A DNA stretch of 32,414 nucleotides, from contig JACQUO010000019.1 of the NCBI GenBank assembly GCA_016210205.1, forward strand, positions 1-32,414. Direction: 5' to 3'. The notes below the pieces were generated by a model that worked only from the letters and a program-made list of their open reading frames with translations, ran no database searches and was not told the DNA's origin. Numbering within the stretch: position 1 is the first letter of the stretch; each line of letters starts with the position of its first letter. Positions 15,988 through 23,798 of this stretch are shown one piece after another. The DNA is from Chloroflexota bacterium (GTDB lineage Bacteria; Chloroflexota; Dehalococcoidia; JACQUO01). The translations under genes were made by a program, and so were the position numbers.

Positions 15988-17274
15988 GTGGCTGAAGTCC
16001 TTCCCTTCCGCGGGCTGAGATACAACCCGGCCCAGGTCCCCGACCTGTCCCGGGCTATCGCGCCGCCATACGACATCATCACCCCCGACGAGCAGGAGCT
16101 GCTCTACCGCAGCAGCCCCCACAACATCATCCGCCTGGAACTGGCCCGGGAGGAGGCGATGGCTCCGCTGGGGGCCGACCGCTACCGTCAGGCATCCGCC
16201 ACCCTCCAGGGCTGGCTTGACCGCAAAGTTCTTATTCGGGAGGAGTCGCCCGCCTTTTATCTGCTGGAGCACAGCTTCCCCTACCGGGGCCAGGAGCGGC
16301 GCCGCTGGGGCATGCTGGCCCGGGTGCGCCTGGAGGAGCTGAGCCCCAAGGGCAACATCCGCCCCCACGAGGCCACCCTCAAGGGGCCCAAGGCGGACCG
16401 CCTGGCCCTGCTGCGGGCCTGCCGCGTCAACATCAGCCCCATCATGGGGCTCTTCCGCCGCCACGGCCTCTCCAGCCTCATCCCCCGCCTGGCAGGCCTG
16501 CCCCCCACCAGCCAGGCCCAGGACACCTACGGCGTGGGCTACAAAATCTGGGCCATCGCCGACGGGGGTCTGGTGCGGGAGATAACCCAGGCCTTCTCCC
16601 GGGAAACCCTCTACATCGCCGACGGGCATCACCGCTACGAGACGGCCCTGGCCTACTCCCAGGAGATGGGGCTGGCCCCGGCCGCCACGGGCTATGTGAT
16701 GATGGCCCTTTTGGGGGCCTTCGACCCCGGTCTGGTGCTCCTGCCCACCCACCGGCTGGTGCGGGGCCTCTCCCCCACGCGGGCGGCGGGCCTGGCCCTG
16801 GAGCTCTCCCGCACCTTCGCCGTGGAGCCGCGGCCCACCCCCCAGGCCAGCTACGCCGACACCCTGGCGGGCTGGCTGGAGGCCCTGGCCCGGGCGGGCC
16901 GGGAAGGCCCCTGTTTCGGCCTCTACCTGGCCGGGGGGAGCTTCTCCCTGGTGCGGCTGCCCCCTGCCCCGCCGAACCACCTGCATCCCAGCCAGTCGCT
17001 GGATGTGAGCCTCCTCCACCACCTGATAGTGGGGCCTATCTGCGGCATCGAGGGCTCTGGGGAGGAGCAGCGCTGCCTGGACTACACCCGGGATGGGCTG
17101 GAGGCGCGGGCCCGGGTGGACGCCGGGGAGTTTCAGGCCACCCTCTACCTCAACCCCCCCAGCATCGAGCAAATCCTGGCGGTGGCCGATGCCGGGGAGC
17201 GGGTGCCCCAGAAGTCCACCTACTTCTACCCCAAGCTGCCCGCGGGCCTGGTCTTAAACCCCCTCTGGGACTAG
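15988..17274 (+). CDS. DUF1015 family protein (HTH-like SpoU-associated)
   Basis: A 428-aa cytosolic protein of the DUF1015 family, whose biochemical role is not established to my knowledge. Family hallmarks are the N-terminal PFRGLRYNPAQV...LSRAIAPPYDIITPDEQELL, then the NIIRLEL block and RWGMLARVRLEEL. Also present are IRPHEATLKGPKADRLALLRACRVNISPI and YIADGHHRYETALAY (about residues 210-225). The conserved ADGHHRYETA and PHEAT motifs suggest an active or ligand-binding site. The GTG start at 15988 follows AGGGGAT. The gene stands alone between repeats, transcribed towards the convergent glycosyltransferase operon. The length agrees with the family norm of about 400-430 residues. Confidence 0.85.
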   Translation: MAEVLPFRGLRYNPAQVPDLSRAIAPPYDIITPDEQELLYRSSPHNIIRLELAREEAMAPLGADRYRQASATLQGWLDRKVLIREESPAFYLLEHSFPYRGQERRRWGMLARVRLEELSPKGNIRPHEATLKGPKADRLALLRACRVNISPIMGLFRRHGLSSLIPRLAGLPPTSQAQDTYGVGYKIWAIADGGLVREITQAFSRETLYIADGHHRYETALAYSQEMGLAPAATGYVMMALLGAFDPGLVLLPTHRLVRGLSPTRAAGLALELSRTFAVEPRPTPQASYADTLAGWLEALARAGREGPCFGLYLAGGSFSLVRLPPAPPNHLHPSQSLDVSLLHHLIVGPICGIEGSGEEQRCLDYTRDGLEARARVDAGEFQATLYLNPPSIEQILAVADAGERVPQKSTYFYPKLPAGLVLNPLWD

Positions 17275-17282
17275 GGGGGGCC

Positions 17283-17395
17283 AAACCCTCACCCCCTGTA
17301 TCCCCCTCTCCCTTGTGAAGGGAGAGGGGGACGACAATATTACTCTGGGGGACACCCCCAGACCCCCGCCAGGGGGCGGTGCCCCCTGGACTCAC
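17283..17395 (+). repeat. three-hairpin intergenic repeat, TCTCC subfamily
   Basis: The first stem is CCCCCTCTCCC / GGGAGAGGGGG around a TTGTGAA loop (17302-17330). Then come TGGGGGACACCCCCAGA and CCAGGGGGC-ggt-GCCCCCTGG (17369-17389). Compared with the copy at 14112, both arms of the first and third stems have changed together. It lies between two convergent genes and could act as a terminator for either. Confidence 0.75.
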
Positions 17396-17400
17396 CTAAG

Positions 17401-17495
17401 AGCCGTCCTCCTGCCAAAAGGGAGAGGGAGACGATGAAATATTGGGGGGGGGTTCCCCCAAACCCCCTGCCAAAGGGCTGCGCCCTCTGGACTTC
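17401..17495 (+). repeat. degenerate tandem copy of the three-hairpin repeat
   Basis: A decayed second copy directly after the one at 17283. It has GGGAGAGGGAGACGATGA, a GGGGGGGG-tt-CCCCC second hairpin and CCAAAGGGCTGCGCCCTCTGG as the third. With its neighbour it fills the 248-bp gap between the convergent DUF1015 and glycosyltransferase genes. Confidence 0.6.
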
Positions 17496-17522
17496 CCCGC
17501 GCTAACAGCCACACTATCAACT

Positions 17523-18296
17523 TCAGCCCAGGCGAAGGCGGATTCTCACCAACTCCACCAGGATGGGCAGGGCATGCCTCCGGAAGCGCACCCGGCTGTC
17601 GGGGTCGTTGCGCCAGGTGATGGGGAACTCCTTCACCGCCAGGCCCAGGCGGCGCGCCAGGCACAGGGCCTCGGCGTCGAAGAGGAAGCCCTCGACCCGG
17701 GCCAGGGAGAAGATGGCCCGGGCCGCCTCCTGGCGGAAGAGCTTGAACCCGCACTGGGTGTCTCTAAACTCCAATCCCAGCGCCTGCCGGATAAGGAGAT
17801 GGATGGCCCAAGAGGAGGCGGCCCGCAGCCGGGGCTGGCCGGCGGTGATTTCCGACCCGGGGAGGAAGCGGGAGCCGATGGCCACATCATAGCCGGCCTC
17901 CAGCCAGGGCCAGGCCCGCTCCAGGTTCTCCAGGGGGGCGGAGAGGTCAGCATCCATGAAGCCCACATATCTGCCACGGGCCGCCAGGAGGCCGCGCCGC
18001 ACCGCGTAGCCTTTTCCCCGGTTCACCTCGTTCTGGAGCAGCCGCACCTGGGGGTGGGAGGCGGCCCAGGCCCGCGCCCGGGCGGCGGTGGCATCCCGGC
18101 TCCCGTCGTCCACCACCAGAAGCTCCCAGGGCTGCCCGCGCTGCTCCAGATAGGCGGTGGCGGCCTCCAGGGCGGGGCCGAGACGCCGCTCCTCGTTGTA
18201 GGCGGGGATGACCAGGGAGAGGACAGGGGAGGGCTGAGGTTCCACCGGGGCACTCTTACCGGTTCCCGCCAGCGGGGAGCCGGGGGAGGCGGGCAT
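17523..18296 (-). CDS. family 2 glycosyltransferase (polyprenyl-phosphate type)
   Basis: A 257-aa GT-A fold enzyme, probably transferring a sugar from a nucleotide donor to a polyprenyl phosphate, as in dolichyl-phosphate beta-glucosyltransferases (Alg5-like). Visible motifs are LSLVIPAYNEERRL, the donor-binding LLVVDDGSRDAT (Asp63-Asp64), NRGKGYAVRRG and the metal-binding FMDADLSAP (Asp115-x-Asp117). GSRFLPGS and DTQCGFKLFRQEAA follow near the active site. The NRGKG, DADLSAP and QCGFK combination is typical of the Alg5/DPM1 group. There is no C-terminal membrane domain. It is the last gene of a minus-strand operon, 17 nt after the cation exporter. No Shine-Dalgarno site is visible before ATG 18296, so the start is less certain than the call. 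Confidence 0.87.
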   Translation of the reverse strand: MPASPGSPLAGTGKSAPVEPQPSPVLSLVIPAYNEERRLGPALEAATAYLEQRGQPWELLVVDDGSRDATAARARAWAASHPQVRLLQNEVNRGKGYAVRRGLLAARGRYVGFMDADLSAPLENLERAWPWLEAGYDVAIGSRFLPGSEITAGQPRLRAASSWAIHLLIRQALGLEFRDTQCGFKLFRQEAARAIFSLARVEGFLFDAEALCLARRLGLAVKEFPITWRNDPDSRVRFRRHALPILVELVRIRLRLG

Positions 18297-18313
18297 GGCG
18301 GAGGGGACGGGGC

Positions 18314-19246
18314 TCAGGCGTGGACTTTAGAGGCCACCTCTAGCTGCAGGGTGGCGTGCTCGATGTCGAAGTGGTGGCTCAGGAGGTCGGCCACCTCCTC
18401 CAGCACCCTCTGGGCCTCGCTGACGGCGCGGTCCTCCAGGGCCACATGGGCCGTCATGGTGTACATACGGGAGGTTATCTCCCAGATATGGACATCGTGG
18501 ACATGCTTCACCTCGGGCACCTGCGCCAGGATGAAGCGCTCCACCTCCTCCACCTTAAGATGCCTGGGGGTGGTCTCCAGGAGCACCCGCACCGAGTCCC
18601 GCAGCAGCCCCGCGGCCCAGACCAGGATGACGGCAGCGATGAGGATGCTGAGGATGGGATCAACGATGTTCCAGCCGGTGAGCATGATGATGATGGCACC
18701 AGACACGATGCCCACCGAGGAAACGGTGTCCCCAATCATGTGGAGGAAGGCGCTGCGCAGATTGAGGCCCTCGCTGCTGACCTGGCTGAGAATCCAGGCG
18801 CAGACCAAATTCACCAGGAGGCCGATGACCGCCACCGCCAGCATCTGCCGGCTCAAGACCGGCTCGGGAGCCAGGATGCGCTGATAGCCCTCCCAGAAGA
18901 TATAGGCGGTGATGAGGAGCAGGGTGACCCCGTTGAAGAGGGCCGCCAGCACCTCGGCCCGGTAGAGGCCGAAGGACAGGTGCCTCCCCGTGGGCCGGGC
19001 GGCCAGGTAGATGGCCCCCAGGCTCACCGCCAGGGCGAAGAAGTGGGTCAGCATGTGGCCGGCGTCGGAGATGAGGGCCAGGCTGTTGGTGAGGATGCCC
19101 GCCACCACCTCCACCACCATCATGACGCCCGTGAGGCCGATGCTGAGCATGAGCTGGCGCTTGGCCTGGGGCCGGTGGGTGTGCTCGTGGGGATGGCCCA
19201 GGTAATCGTGGGCGTGGATGTATTTGGGGCAGTGGGCGTGGTCCAT
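18314..19246 (-). CDS. cation diffusion facilitator metal exporter (CzcD-like)
   Basis: A 310-aa CDF protein exporting divalent metals, most likely zinc, by proton antiport. The first 28 residues are His-rich (HAHCPKYIHAHDYLGHPHEHTH), a common metal-gathering tail. Six membrane segments follow. The metal site is visible in SLALISDAGHMLTH (second segment) and HMIGDTVSSVG (fifth segment). The C-terminal cytoplasmic dimer domain begins near LRDSVRVLLETTPRHL and contains HVHDVHIWEITS and HFDIEHATLQLE. It begins 13 nt after lgt, with AGGAG about 10 nt before the ATG. Its presence between lgt and a glycosyltransferase suggests an envelope-related operon rather than a dedicated metal-resistance locus. 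Confidence 0.94.
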   Translation of the reverse strand: MDHAHCPKYIHAHDYLGHPHEHTHRPQAKRQLMLSIGLTGVMMVVEVVAGILTNSLALISDAGHMLTHFFALAVSLGAIYLAARPTGRHLSFGLYRAEVLAALFNGVTLLLITAYIFWEGYQRILAPEPVLSRQMLAVAVIGLLVNLVCAWILSQVSSEGLNLRSAFLHMIGDTVSSVGIVSGAIIIMLTGWNIVDPILSILIAAVILVWAAGLLRDSVRVLLETTPRHLKVEEVERFILAQVPEVKHVHDVHIWEITSRMYTMTAHVALEDRAVSEAQRVLEEVADLLSHHFDIEHATLQLEVASKVHA

Positions 19247-19259
19247 GGCTGTCTCTCTC

Positions 19260-20072
19260 CTATCGCGGCGAGGGTCTGGCCTTCACCATGGGGACGGGAC
19301 GGCGCGCCAGCACCCCCAGGGCCACCGCCGCCACCACCATCCCCGCCAGGCCCAGGGCCTGCGCCTGCTGGAGACCGAAGAAGACTATCTCCTCCAGCCG
19401 CACCGATGTCAGCAGGAGCCGTCCCAGAGAGTAGCCCCCCAAATAGACGAAGGTGAGCATCCCCGGCCGGGGGAGGCGGCCCCGCAGCCGCCAGAGGAGC
19501 GCCAGCAAGGCCAGGTTCCACAGCATCTCATAGACGGGATAGGGATGGGTGGGAATGCCCGCCAGGGACGGGGGAAGCATGGCGCCGGGGTTGGTGTAGA
19601 TGAAGCCCCAGGGCAGATTGGTGGGCGCCCCGAAGGCATCGCCGTTGACGATGCAGCCCAGGCGACCCACGATTTGGCCGACGAGAAGGCCGGGGGCGAT
19701 GGCATCGGCCAGGACCCCCAGGGAGAGGCCCCGGGCCCGCCCGTAGAGGACCCCCGCCAGGACGCCCAGGGCCACGCCACCCCAGATGGCCAGTCCCCCA
19801 TTCTGGATGGCCAGGATGGACCAGGGGTTGGCCCCATAGAAGTCCCACCGGTCTATCACATGAAAAAGGCGCGCCCCCACGAACCCCGCGGGCACCGCCC
19901 AGAGGGCCAGGGAGTAGATTTCATCGCCGGGGATACCTCGCAGACGGGCCTCTCGGGCCGCCACCAGGATGGCGGAAAGGATGGCCGCCCCCACCGCCAG
20001 GCTGTACCAGCGGACGGCGAAGCCCCCCAGGTGCAGGGCCACGGGGTCAATGTTGATGACGATGCCATTCAT
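19260..20072 (-). CDS. lgt: prolipoprotein diacylglyceryl transferase
   Basis: A 270-aa integral membrane enzyme that attaches diacylglycerol to the lipobox cysteine of prolipoproteins, the step before LspA (11150-11635). About seven hydrophobic segments are visible. Family signatures are VRWYSLAVGAAI, GARLFHVI, GGLAIWGG, the core GRLGCIVNGDAFG with its essential Arg/Asn region, and HPYPVYEMLWN. The C-terminal part RPGMLTFVYLGGYSLGRLLL is also typical. The core NGDAFG replaces the NGELWG of E. coli, as in several non-proteobacterial homologues. GAGG lies 8 nt before ATG 20072. It follows the unknown membrane-anchored protein by 49 nt and precedes the metal exporter by 13 nt. Confidence 0.95.
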   Translation of the reverse strand: MNGIVINIDPVALHLGGFAVRWYSLAVGAAILSAILVAAREARLRGIPGDEIYSLALWAVPAGFVGARLFHVIDRWDFYGANPWSILAIQNGGLAIWGGVALGVLAGVLYGRARGLSLGVLADAIAPGLLVGQIVGRLGCIVNGDAFGAPTNLPWGFIYTNPGAMLPPSLAGIPTHPYPVYEMLWNLALLALLWRLRGRLPRPGMLTFVYLGGYSLGRLLLTSVRLEEIVFFGLQQAQALGLAGMVVAAVALGVLARRPVPMVKARPSPR

Positions 20073-20121
20073 AGCGTTTACCTCAGCTTAACGGGAAACC
20101 GCAGTGGGGTCAAGGCGGCCC

Positions 20122-20610
20122 TTACAGAGGGGAGTCCAGCGCCGCCTTCAGGAGGGCCGGCCCGTCGCCCGCCTCGATGGCGAGCCAGACCACCCGAACA
20201 CCGGAGCGATAGAAGTAATGGCTCTGCCCCTGGCCGTAGACCCGGTAGACATCCCTGCCCTTAAGCTGCTCCTGGGTCAGACCAGTGAACATCCGGTTGC
20301 CCGCTCGAATCCCCTCCAGCATCCTCTGGAGGAGGTCTGCAGCCTCGCTCTCCGAGGCGGAAAGGCTCACCCAGGCGGTGAGGGCGCCCTGAGCCCCAGT
20401 GTAGCGGGCCACAAAAGCATCCTGAATGGGTAGCTTCTTGCCATGGAGCTCGGATACCTGGGCCACCGCCTCGGGCCCCACCACCTGAGATTTCAAGGTC
20501 AGGGTGCCCAGGCTGTGGGGAGGGGAGATGGTCCCAGAGGTGTTGGCCGTCCAGCTCCAGAGGACAGCCCCCACTAAGACCAGGACCAACCCAATCTGCA
20601 GGAGGCGCAT
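20122..20610 (-). CDS. membrane-anchored protein of unknown function
   Basis: A 162-aa protein with one N-terminal membrane segment (MRLLQIGLVLVLVGAVLWSW, residues 3-20) and an extracytoplasmic domain of about 140 residues. The domain is mixed alpha/beta and contains VARYTGAQGALTAWVSLS, a helix with SEAADLLQRMLEGIR, and a C-terminal HYFYRSGVRVVWLAIE strand pair. No cysteines or catalytic motif are evident. Its layout recalls small DUF6599-like domains, but that is only an impression. ATG 20610 is chosen because GGAGG lies 6 nt upstream. A longer start at ATG 20664 also has an AGGAG site (9 nt) and would add an Arg-rich tail. It is first in the operon with lgt, the exporter and the glycosyltransferase. 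Confidence 0.7.
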   Translation of the reverse strand: MRLLQIGLVLVLVGAVLWSWTANTSGTISPPHSLGTLTLKSQVVGPEAVAQVSELHGKKLPIQDAFVARYTGAQGALTAWVSLSASESEAADLLQRMLEGIRAGNRMFTGLTQEQLKGRDVYRVYGQGQSHYFYRSGVRVVWLAIEAGDGPALLKAALDSPL

Positions 20611-20689
20611 GGCCCGCCTCCGCCCCCCTGGAGCGGCTTTGATGACCGCTGGCCTGGCTAGCATCTTCTACGGCTCCTATGGCCGCCCC

Positions 20690-20721
20690 TTGCGGCGTCA
20701 GCTACGGCTGATATAATATCA
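20690..20721 (+). promoter_or_regulatory. promoter of the 62-aa protein with a symmetric -10 region
   Basis: TATAAT (20712-20717) lies within the perfect inverted repeat TGATAT-A-ATATCA (20709-20721). The -35 candidate TTGCGG (20690-20695) has 16-bp spacing. The symmetry means a -10-like TATTAT also exists on the minus strand, pointing towards the lgt operon, but no good minus-strand -35 is visible. Confidence 0.55.
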
Positions 20722-20757
20722 CACAAGAGTTACCAACGCATCAAGAAGGAGGCAGGC

Positions 20758-20946
20758 ATGGCTACGGGTATCTATATCAACAAGAAGACCGCCAAGGCGC
20801 GCCGGGTGGGGGCCACCCCCAATGCTCCCAAAGAGAAGGATTGGGTTCTGCTCAGCGACGACACCAACCTCGGCATCCTGAAAATTCGGGAGTTGGCCGC
20901 CCAGAAGAAGGCCGTGTCCGACGCCTCGGCTATAACCTGGGAATAG
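20758..20946 (+). CDS. small basic protein of unknown function (62 aa)
   Basis: A real small gene by its signals: a TATAAT promoter, then AAGGAGG (20746-20752) 5 nt before the ATG. The protein is soluble and lysine-rich at the N-terminus (GIYINKKTAKARRVG). A central acidic WVLLSDDTNLGIL and a helical C-terminal IRELAAQKKAV precede a final AITWE. There are no cysteines, signal peptide or membrane segment. I do not recognise the family. It stands alone between the divergent lgt operon and the convergent aldehyde dehydrogenase gene. Strong expression signals suggest an abundant product. The 43 bp after its stop contain a short GGCCA...TGGCC inverted repeat without a T-run. Confidence 0.8.
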   Translation: MATGIYINKKTAKARRVGATPNAPKEKDWVLLSDDTNLGILKIRELAAQKKAVSDASAITWE

Positions 20947-20989
20947 CCCCCAGCAGAAGGCTCAGGCCAACCCGCCTGGCCCTGCCGCT

Positions 20990-22483
20990 TCAGCCTATCT
21001 TGGCGCTCAGGCCCTGGGCCAGCTTGACCTCCCGGGCGTGGTTCACCGTCCACCCCACCCGGTGGGTAATCACATCGATGAGGGTGCTGGCCGAGGGCAT
21101 CCCCGTGCCGCTCTTCTTGAGGCCGCCGAAGGGCAGGTGCACCTCCGCCCCGATGGTGGGCAGGTTCACATAGCCCACCCCGTACTCGCACTCATCGCGC
21201 ACCCGGCGCGCCTTGCGGAAGTCCTCGGTGATGACCGCCAGGGCCAGGCCATACTCGGTGTCGTTGTAGATATGGATGGCCTCGTCCACGGTGCGGAAGG
21301 GAACCACGGCCACATGAGGCCCGAAGACCTCCTCCCGCAGCACCCGAGCCGGGCCCCAGTCCATCTGATACACGAAGGGCCGCATGAAGTAGCCCTGGTC
21401 GTAGCCGTCTCCCTTGAGAAGGCCGCCCTCCACCAGCACCTTGGCCCCTTCTTTGCGAGCCAGGTCGTTGTAGGAGACTATCCGTTTCTGGGCCGCCTGG
21501 TTCACCACGGGGCCCATGAAGAGCCGCTCATCCGTGGGGTCGCCGATGCTGAGCCGCTTGGTCAGGCTAAGGAAGCGGTCCAAGAAGGGCTTGAGGGCTT
21601 TCTCCTGGACGATAAGCCGGGAGGCGGAGGTGCAGCGCTGTCCGGCGGTCTTGAAGGCCGAGATTACAGCGGCGTTGGCCGCCAGGTCCAGGTCGGCGTC
21701 ATCGAAGACGATGAGACCGTTCTTGCCCCCCATCTCGCAGGCGGCCATCTTGCGATAGTCCCGGGCCGCCAGCTCCTTGATGCGGCTGCCCACGGCATAG
21801 GAGCCCACGAAGAGGATGACATCCACCTCGGGGTGCTCCACCAGGGGCCAGCCCACCTCCTCGCCGCTGCCCAGGACCAAATTCAGGACCCCCGGCGGCA
21901 GGCCGGCGGCCGCCAGCAGCTCCATCAGGCGGAAGCCCACGCCCGCGGTGTCCCCGGCCGGCTTGAAGACCACGGTGTTGCCCTCCAGAAGGGACGGGGC
22001 GATGAGCCACAGGGGGATGGCGAAAGGGAAGTTGAAAGGGGTGACGGCCGCCACCACGCCCTTGGGACGGCGCAGCATGTAGGCATCCTTCTCCGGCAGC
22101 TCGGAGGCCACCACATCGCCGCTGGGCATGCGCGAGCGGCCCGCCATGAACTGGGCCATGTGGATGCCCTCGGTGACATCGGCGCGGCACTCGTTGAGGG
22201 CCTTGCCCATCTCCTGGGCCATGAGGCGGGCCATCTCCTCGGCCTGGGCCTTGGCCAGCTGGACGAAGGTATCCAGGTACTCGCCACGCTTGATGCGGGA
22301 CAGGGCCCGCCAGTCGTGGTAAGCGGCCCGAGCGGCCTTGACCGCCGCCTCCACATCCTCGCGTTTGGACTTGGGGAAGACGCCGATAACCTGGTCGGTG
22401 TGGGCGGGGCTGCGGCTCTGGAAGGTCTCCTGGCCCTGGGCCGGCTGCCACTTCCCGTTGATGTAGTTCAGTCCCTTAATCAT
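20990..22483 (-). CDS. NAD(P)-dependent aldehyde dehydrogenase
   Basis: A 497-aa ALDH superfamily enzyme oxidising an aldehyde to a carboxylate. Catalytic residues visible are Asn151 ([11 protein letters not shown]), Lys174 ([11 protein letters not shown]), general base Glu250 (CEMGGKNG) and nucleophile Cys284 ([11 protein letters not shown]). The cofactor loop shows [12 protein letters not shown] instead of the usual F-T-G-S. The substrate is not readable; the GGKN and GQRCTSASR blocks recall the ALDH7-like and semialdehyde dehydrogenase groups. AAAGGAGG lies 6 nt before ATG 22483. It is last in the operon, 30 nt after E2, so it may act on an aldehyde or acyl intermediate tied to the 2-oxoacid dehydrogenase. 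Confidence 0.92.
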   Translation of the reverse strand: MIKGLNYINGKWQPAQGQETFQSRSPAHTDQVIGVFPKSKREDVEAAVKAARAAYHDWRALSRIKRGEYLDTFVQLAKAQAEEMARLMAQEMGKALNECRADVTEGIHMAQFMAGRSRMPSGDVVASELPEKDAYMLRRPKGVVAAVTPFNFPFAIPLWLIAPSLLEGNTVVFKPAGDTAGVGFRLMELLAAAGLPPGVLNLVLGSGEEVGWPLVEHPEVDVILFVGSYAVGSRIKELAARDYRKMAACEMGGKNGLIVFDDADLDLAANAAVISAFKTAGQRCTSASRLIVQEKALKPFLDRFLSLTKRLSIGDPTDERLFMGPVVNQAAQKRIVSYNDLARKEGAKVLVEGGLLKGDGYDQGYFMRPFVYQMDWGPARVLREEVFGPHVAVVPFRTVDEAIHIYNDTEYGLALAVITEDFRKARRVRDECEYGVGYVNLPTIGAEVHLPFGGLKKSGTGMPSASTLIDVITHRVGWTVNHAREVKLAQGLSAKIG

Positions 22484-22513
22484 GGCTTGCCTCCTTTATA
22501 ACAGACCATTGCC

Positions 22514-23662
22514 TCACCCCAGAAGCCGCACCGGCTCCTCCAGGATGGCCTTGATTTCGCCCAAGAACCGGGCCGCCTCGGCGCCGTCGACGAGGCGGTG
22601 GTCGGCGGAGAGGGTGGCCTTCATCGTCTGGGCCACCACGATTTGCGCCCCTCGCACCACGGGCGTGGGCCGGACGGCCCCCACCGCCAGGATGGCGGCC
22701 TGGGGCGGCGGGATGATGGCCACGAACGATTCCACGCCGAACATGCCCAGGTTGCTCACGGTGAAGGTGGCCCCCGTGTACTCCTCGGGCTTGAGCACGC
22801 CGCCCCGGGACCGCTCCGCCAGGTCCTTGCTGGCGGCAGCGATGGCGGCGAGGGACTTATGGGCGCAGTCCAGCACCGCCGGGGCGATGAGGCCCTCCGG
22901 GAGGGCGATGGCGATGCCGATGTTGGTGGCGGGATGGTCCACCCGCTTCCCTTCCAGATAGGAGGCATTGAACTGAGGGAATTTACCCAGGGCCAGGGCC
23001 GCCGCCTTGACCAGCAGGTCGGTGACGGTGATGTGCTCCTGGGCGGAGAGGCCTCGGTTGAGGGACTCCCGCTGGGCTAGGGCCGCCCCCATGTCCACCT
23101 CCACCGTGAGATAGAAGTGGGGGGCCTCCCGCTTGCTCTGGGCCATGCGCCGGGCGATGGCCGCCCTCATTGAACTTGGTGCGTCCGGGGCACTTGGGGT
23201 GGTGGAGGCCGGTTTAAGATAAGCCTCCACATCCTCGCTGGTGATGCGCCCCTGGGGGCCAGTGCCCCGCACCTGGCCCAGGGCCACGCCCCGCTCCTGG
23301 GCCAGGCGCCGGGCCGCCGGGGAGGCCAGGAGGCGACCCGCCTCCTCGGCAGCAGCCGGGGAGGGCGCTGGGGCCACCGGGGCGGCTGCCGACACCGGCG
23401 CTTTCACCTCGGGGACAGCCTCGCCGGGGGCGACGATGAGGGCGACGACCCTACCCACGGGGACGATATCGCCCTCCTGGGCTATGATGCGGCCCAGGAT
23501 GCCACCCTCGAAGGCCTCCATAGCGACGATGGCTTTGTCGGTCTCAATCTCGGCGATAGGCTCGCCCCGGGAGACAGGGTCGCCCTGAGCCTTGAGCCAG
23601 CGCACCAGGCGACCCTCTTTCATGTCGGCGCCCATCTGGGGCATGACCACTTCATATGCCAT
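22514..23662 (-). CDS. pdhC: dihydrolipoamide acyltransferase (E2) of a 2-oxoacid dehydrogenase
   Basis: The 382-aa E2 core of the complex; it transfers the acyl group from lipoate to CoA. An N-terminal lipoyl domain (residues 1-78) has lipoylated Lys43 in EIETDKAIVAME. An Ala/Pro-rich linker leads to a peripheral-subunit-binding domain (about 112-148, ASPAARRLAQERGVALGQV). A second linker leads to the catalytic domain, which ends with DHRLVDG (His355 and Asp359). A single lipoyl domain and short linkers give a size near the lower end for the family. Acetoin (AcoC) or branched-chain substrates cannot be excluded. AAGGAG is present but about 11 nt from ATG 23662. The gene lies between E1-beta and the aldehyde dehydrogenase. 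Confidence 0.93.
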   Translation of the reverse strand: MAYEVVMPQMGADMKEGRLVRWLKAQGDPVSRGEPIAEIETDKAIVAMEAFEGGILGRIIAQEGDIVPVGRVVALIVAPGEAVPEVKAPVSAAAPVAPAPSPAAAEEAGRLLASPAARRLAQERGVALGQVRGTGPQGRITSEDVEAYLKPASTTPSAPDAPSSMRAAIARRMAQSKREAPHFYLTVEVDMGAALAQRESLNRGLSAQEHITVTDLLVKAAALALGKFPQFNASYLEGKRVDHPATNIGIAIALPEGLIAPAVLDCAHKSLAAIAAASKDLAERSRGGVLKPEEYTGATFTVSNLGMFGVESFVAIIPPPQAAILAVGAVRPTPVVRGAQIVVAQTMKATLSADHRLVDGAEAARFLGEIKAILEEPVRLLG

Positions 23663-23705
23663 GGGCTTATTATCTCCTTACATCCCCAGCCTCGGCTCAC
23701 CTCAT

Positions 23706-23772
23706 GTCACCCTGAGCGCAGCGAAGGGTCGCTCGCTCCTTACATGAGATTCTTCGCTTCGCTCAGAATGAC
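23706..23772. repeat. interspersed inverted repeat with 25-nt arms
   Basis: The left arm (23706-23730) starts GTCACCCTGAGCGCAGCGAA. The right arm (23748-23772) is its imperfect reverse complement, reading GTCATTCTGAGCGAAGCGAA from the other strand. The arms differ at about five of 25 positions and enclose 17 nt. A divergent single-arm relative is at 463-499. It lies in the 136-bp gap between E1-beta and E2 inside the operon, so it must be transcribed and would form an mRNA hairpin there. Similar GTCATTCTGAGCGAAGCGAAG elements are known as interspersed repeats in several bacteria. Confidence 0.75.
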
Positions 23773-23798
23773 AGCATGTGATTATCCACAGAGTCCCC

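Noticed and set aside
21038-22501. 487-codon open frame opposite the aldehyde dehydrogenase
   Set aside because: A mirror frame of a fully conserved ALDH; no domain signature and no ribosome site. The same judgement applies to 23778-25142 opposite pdhB and 18356-19456 opposite the metal exporter.
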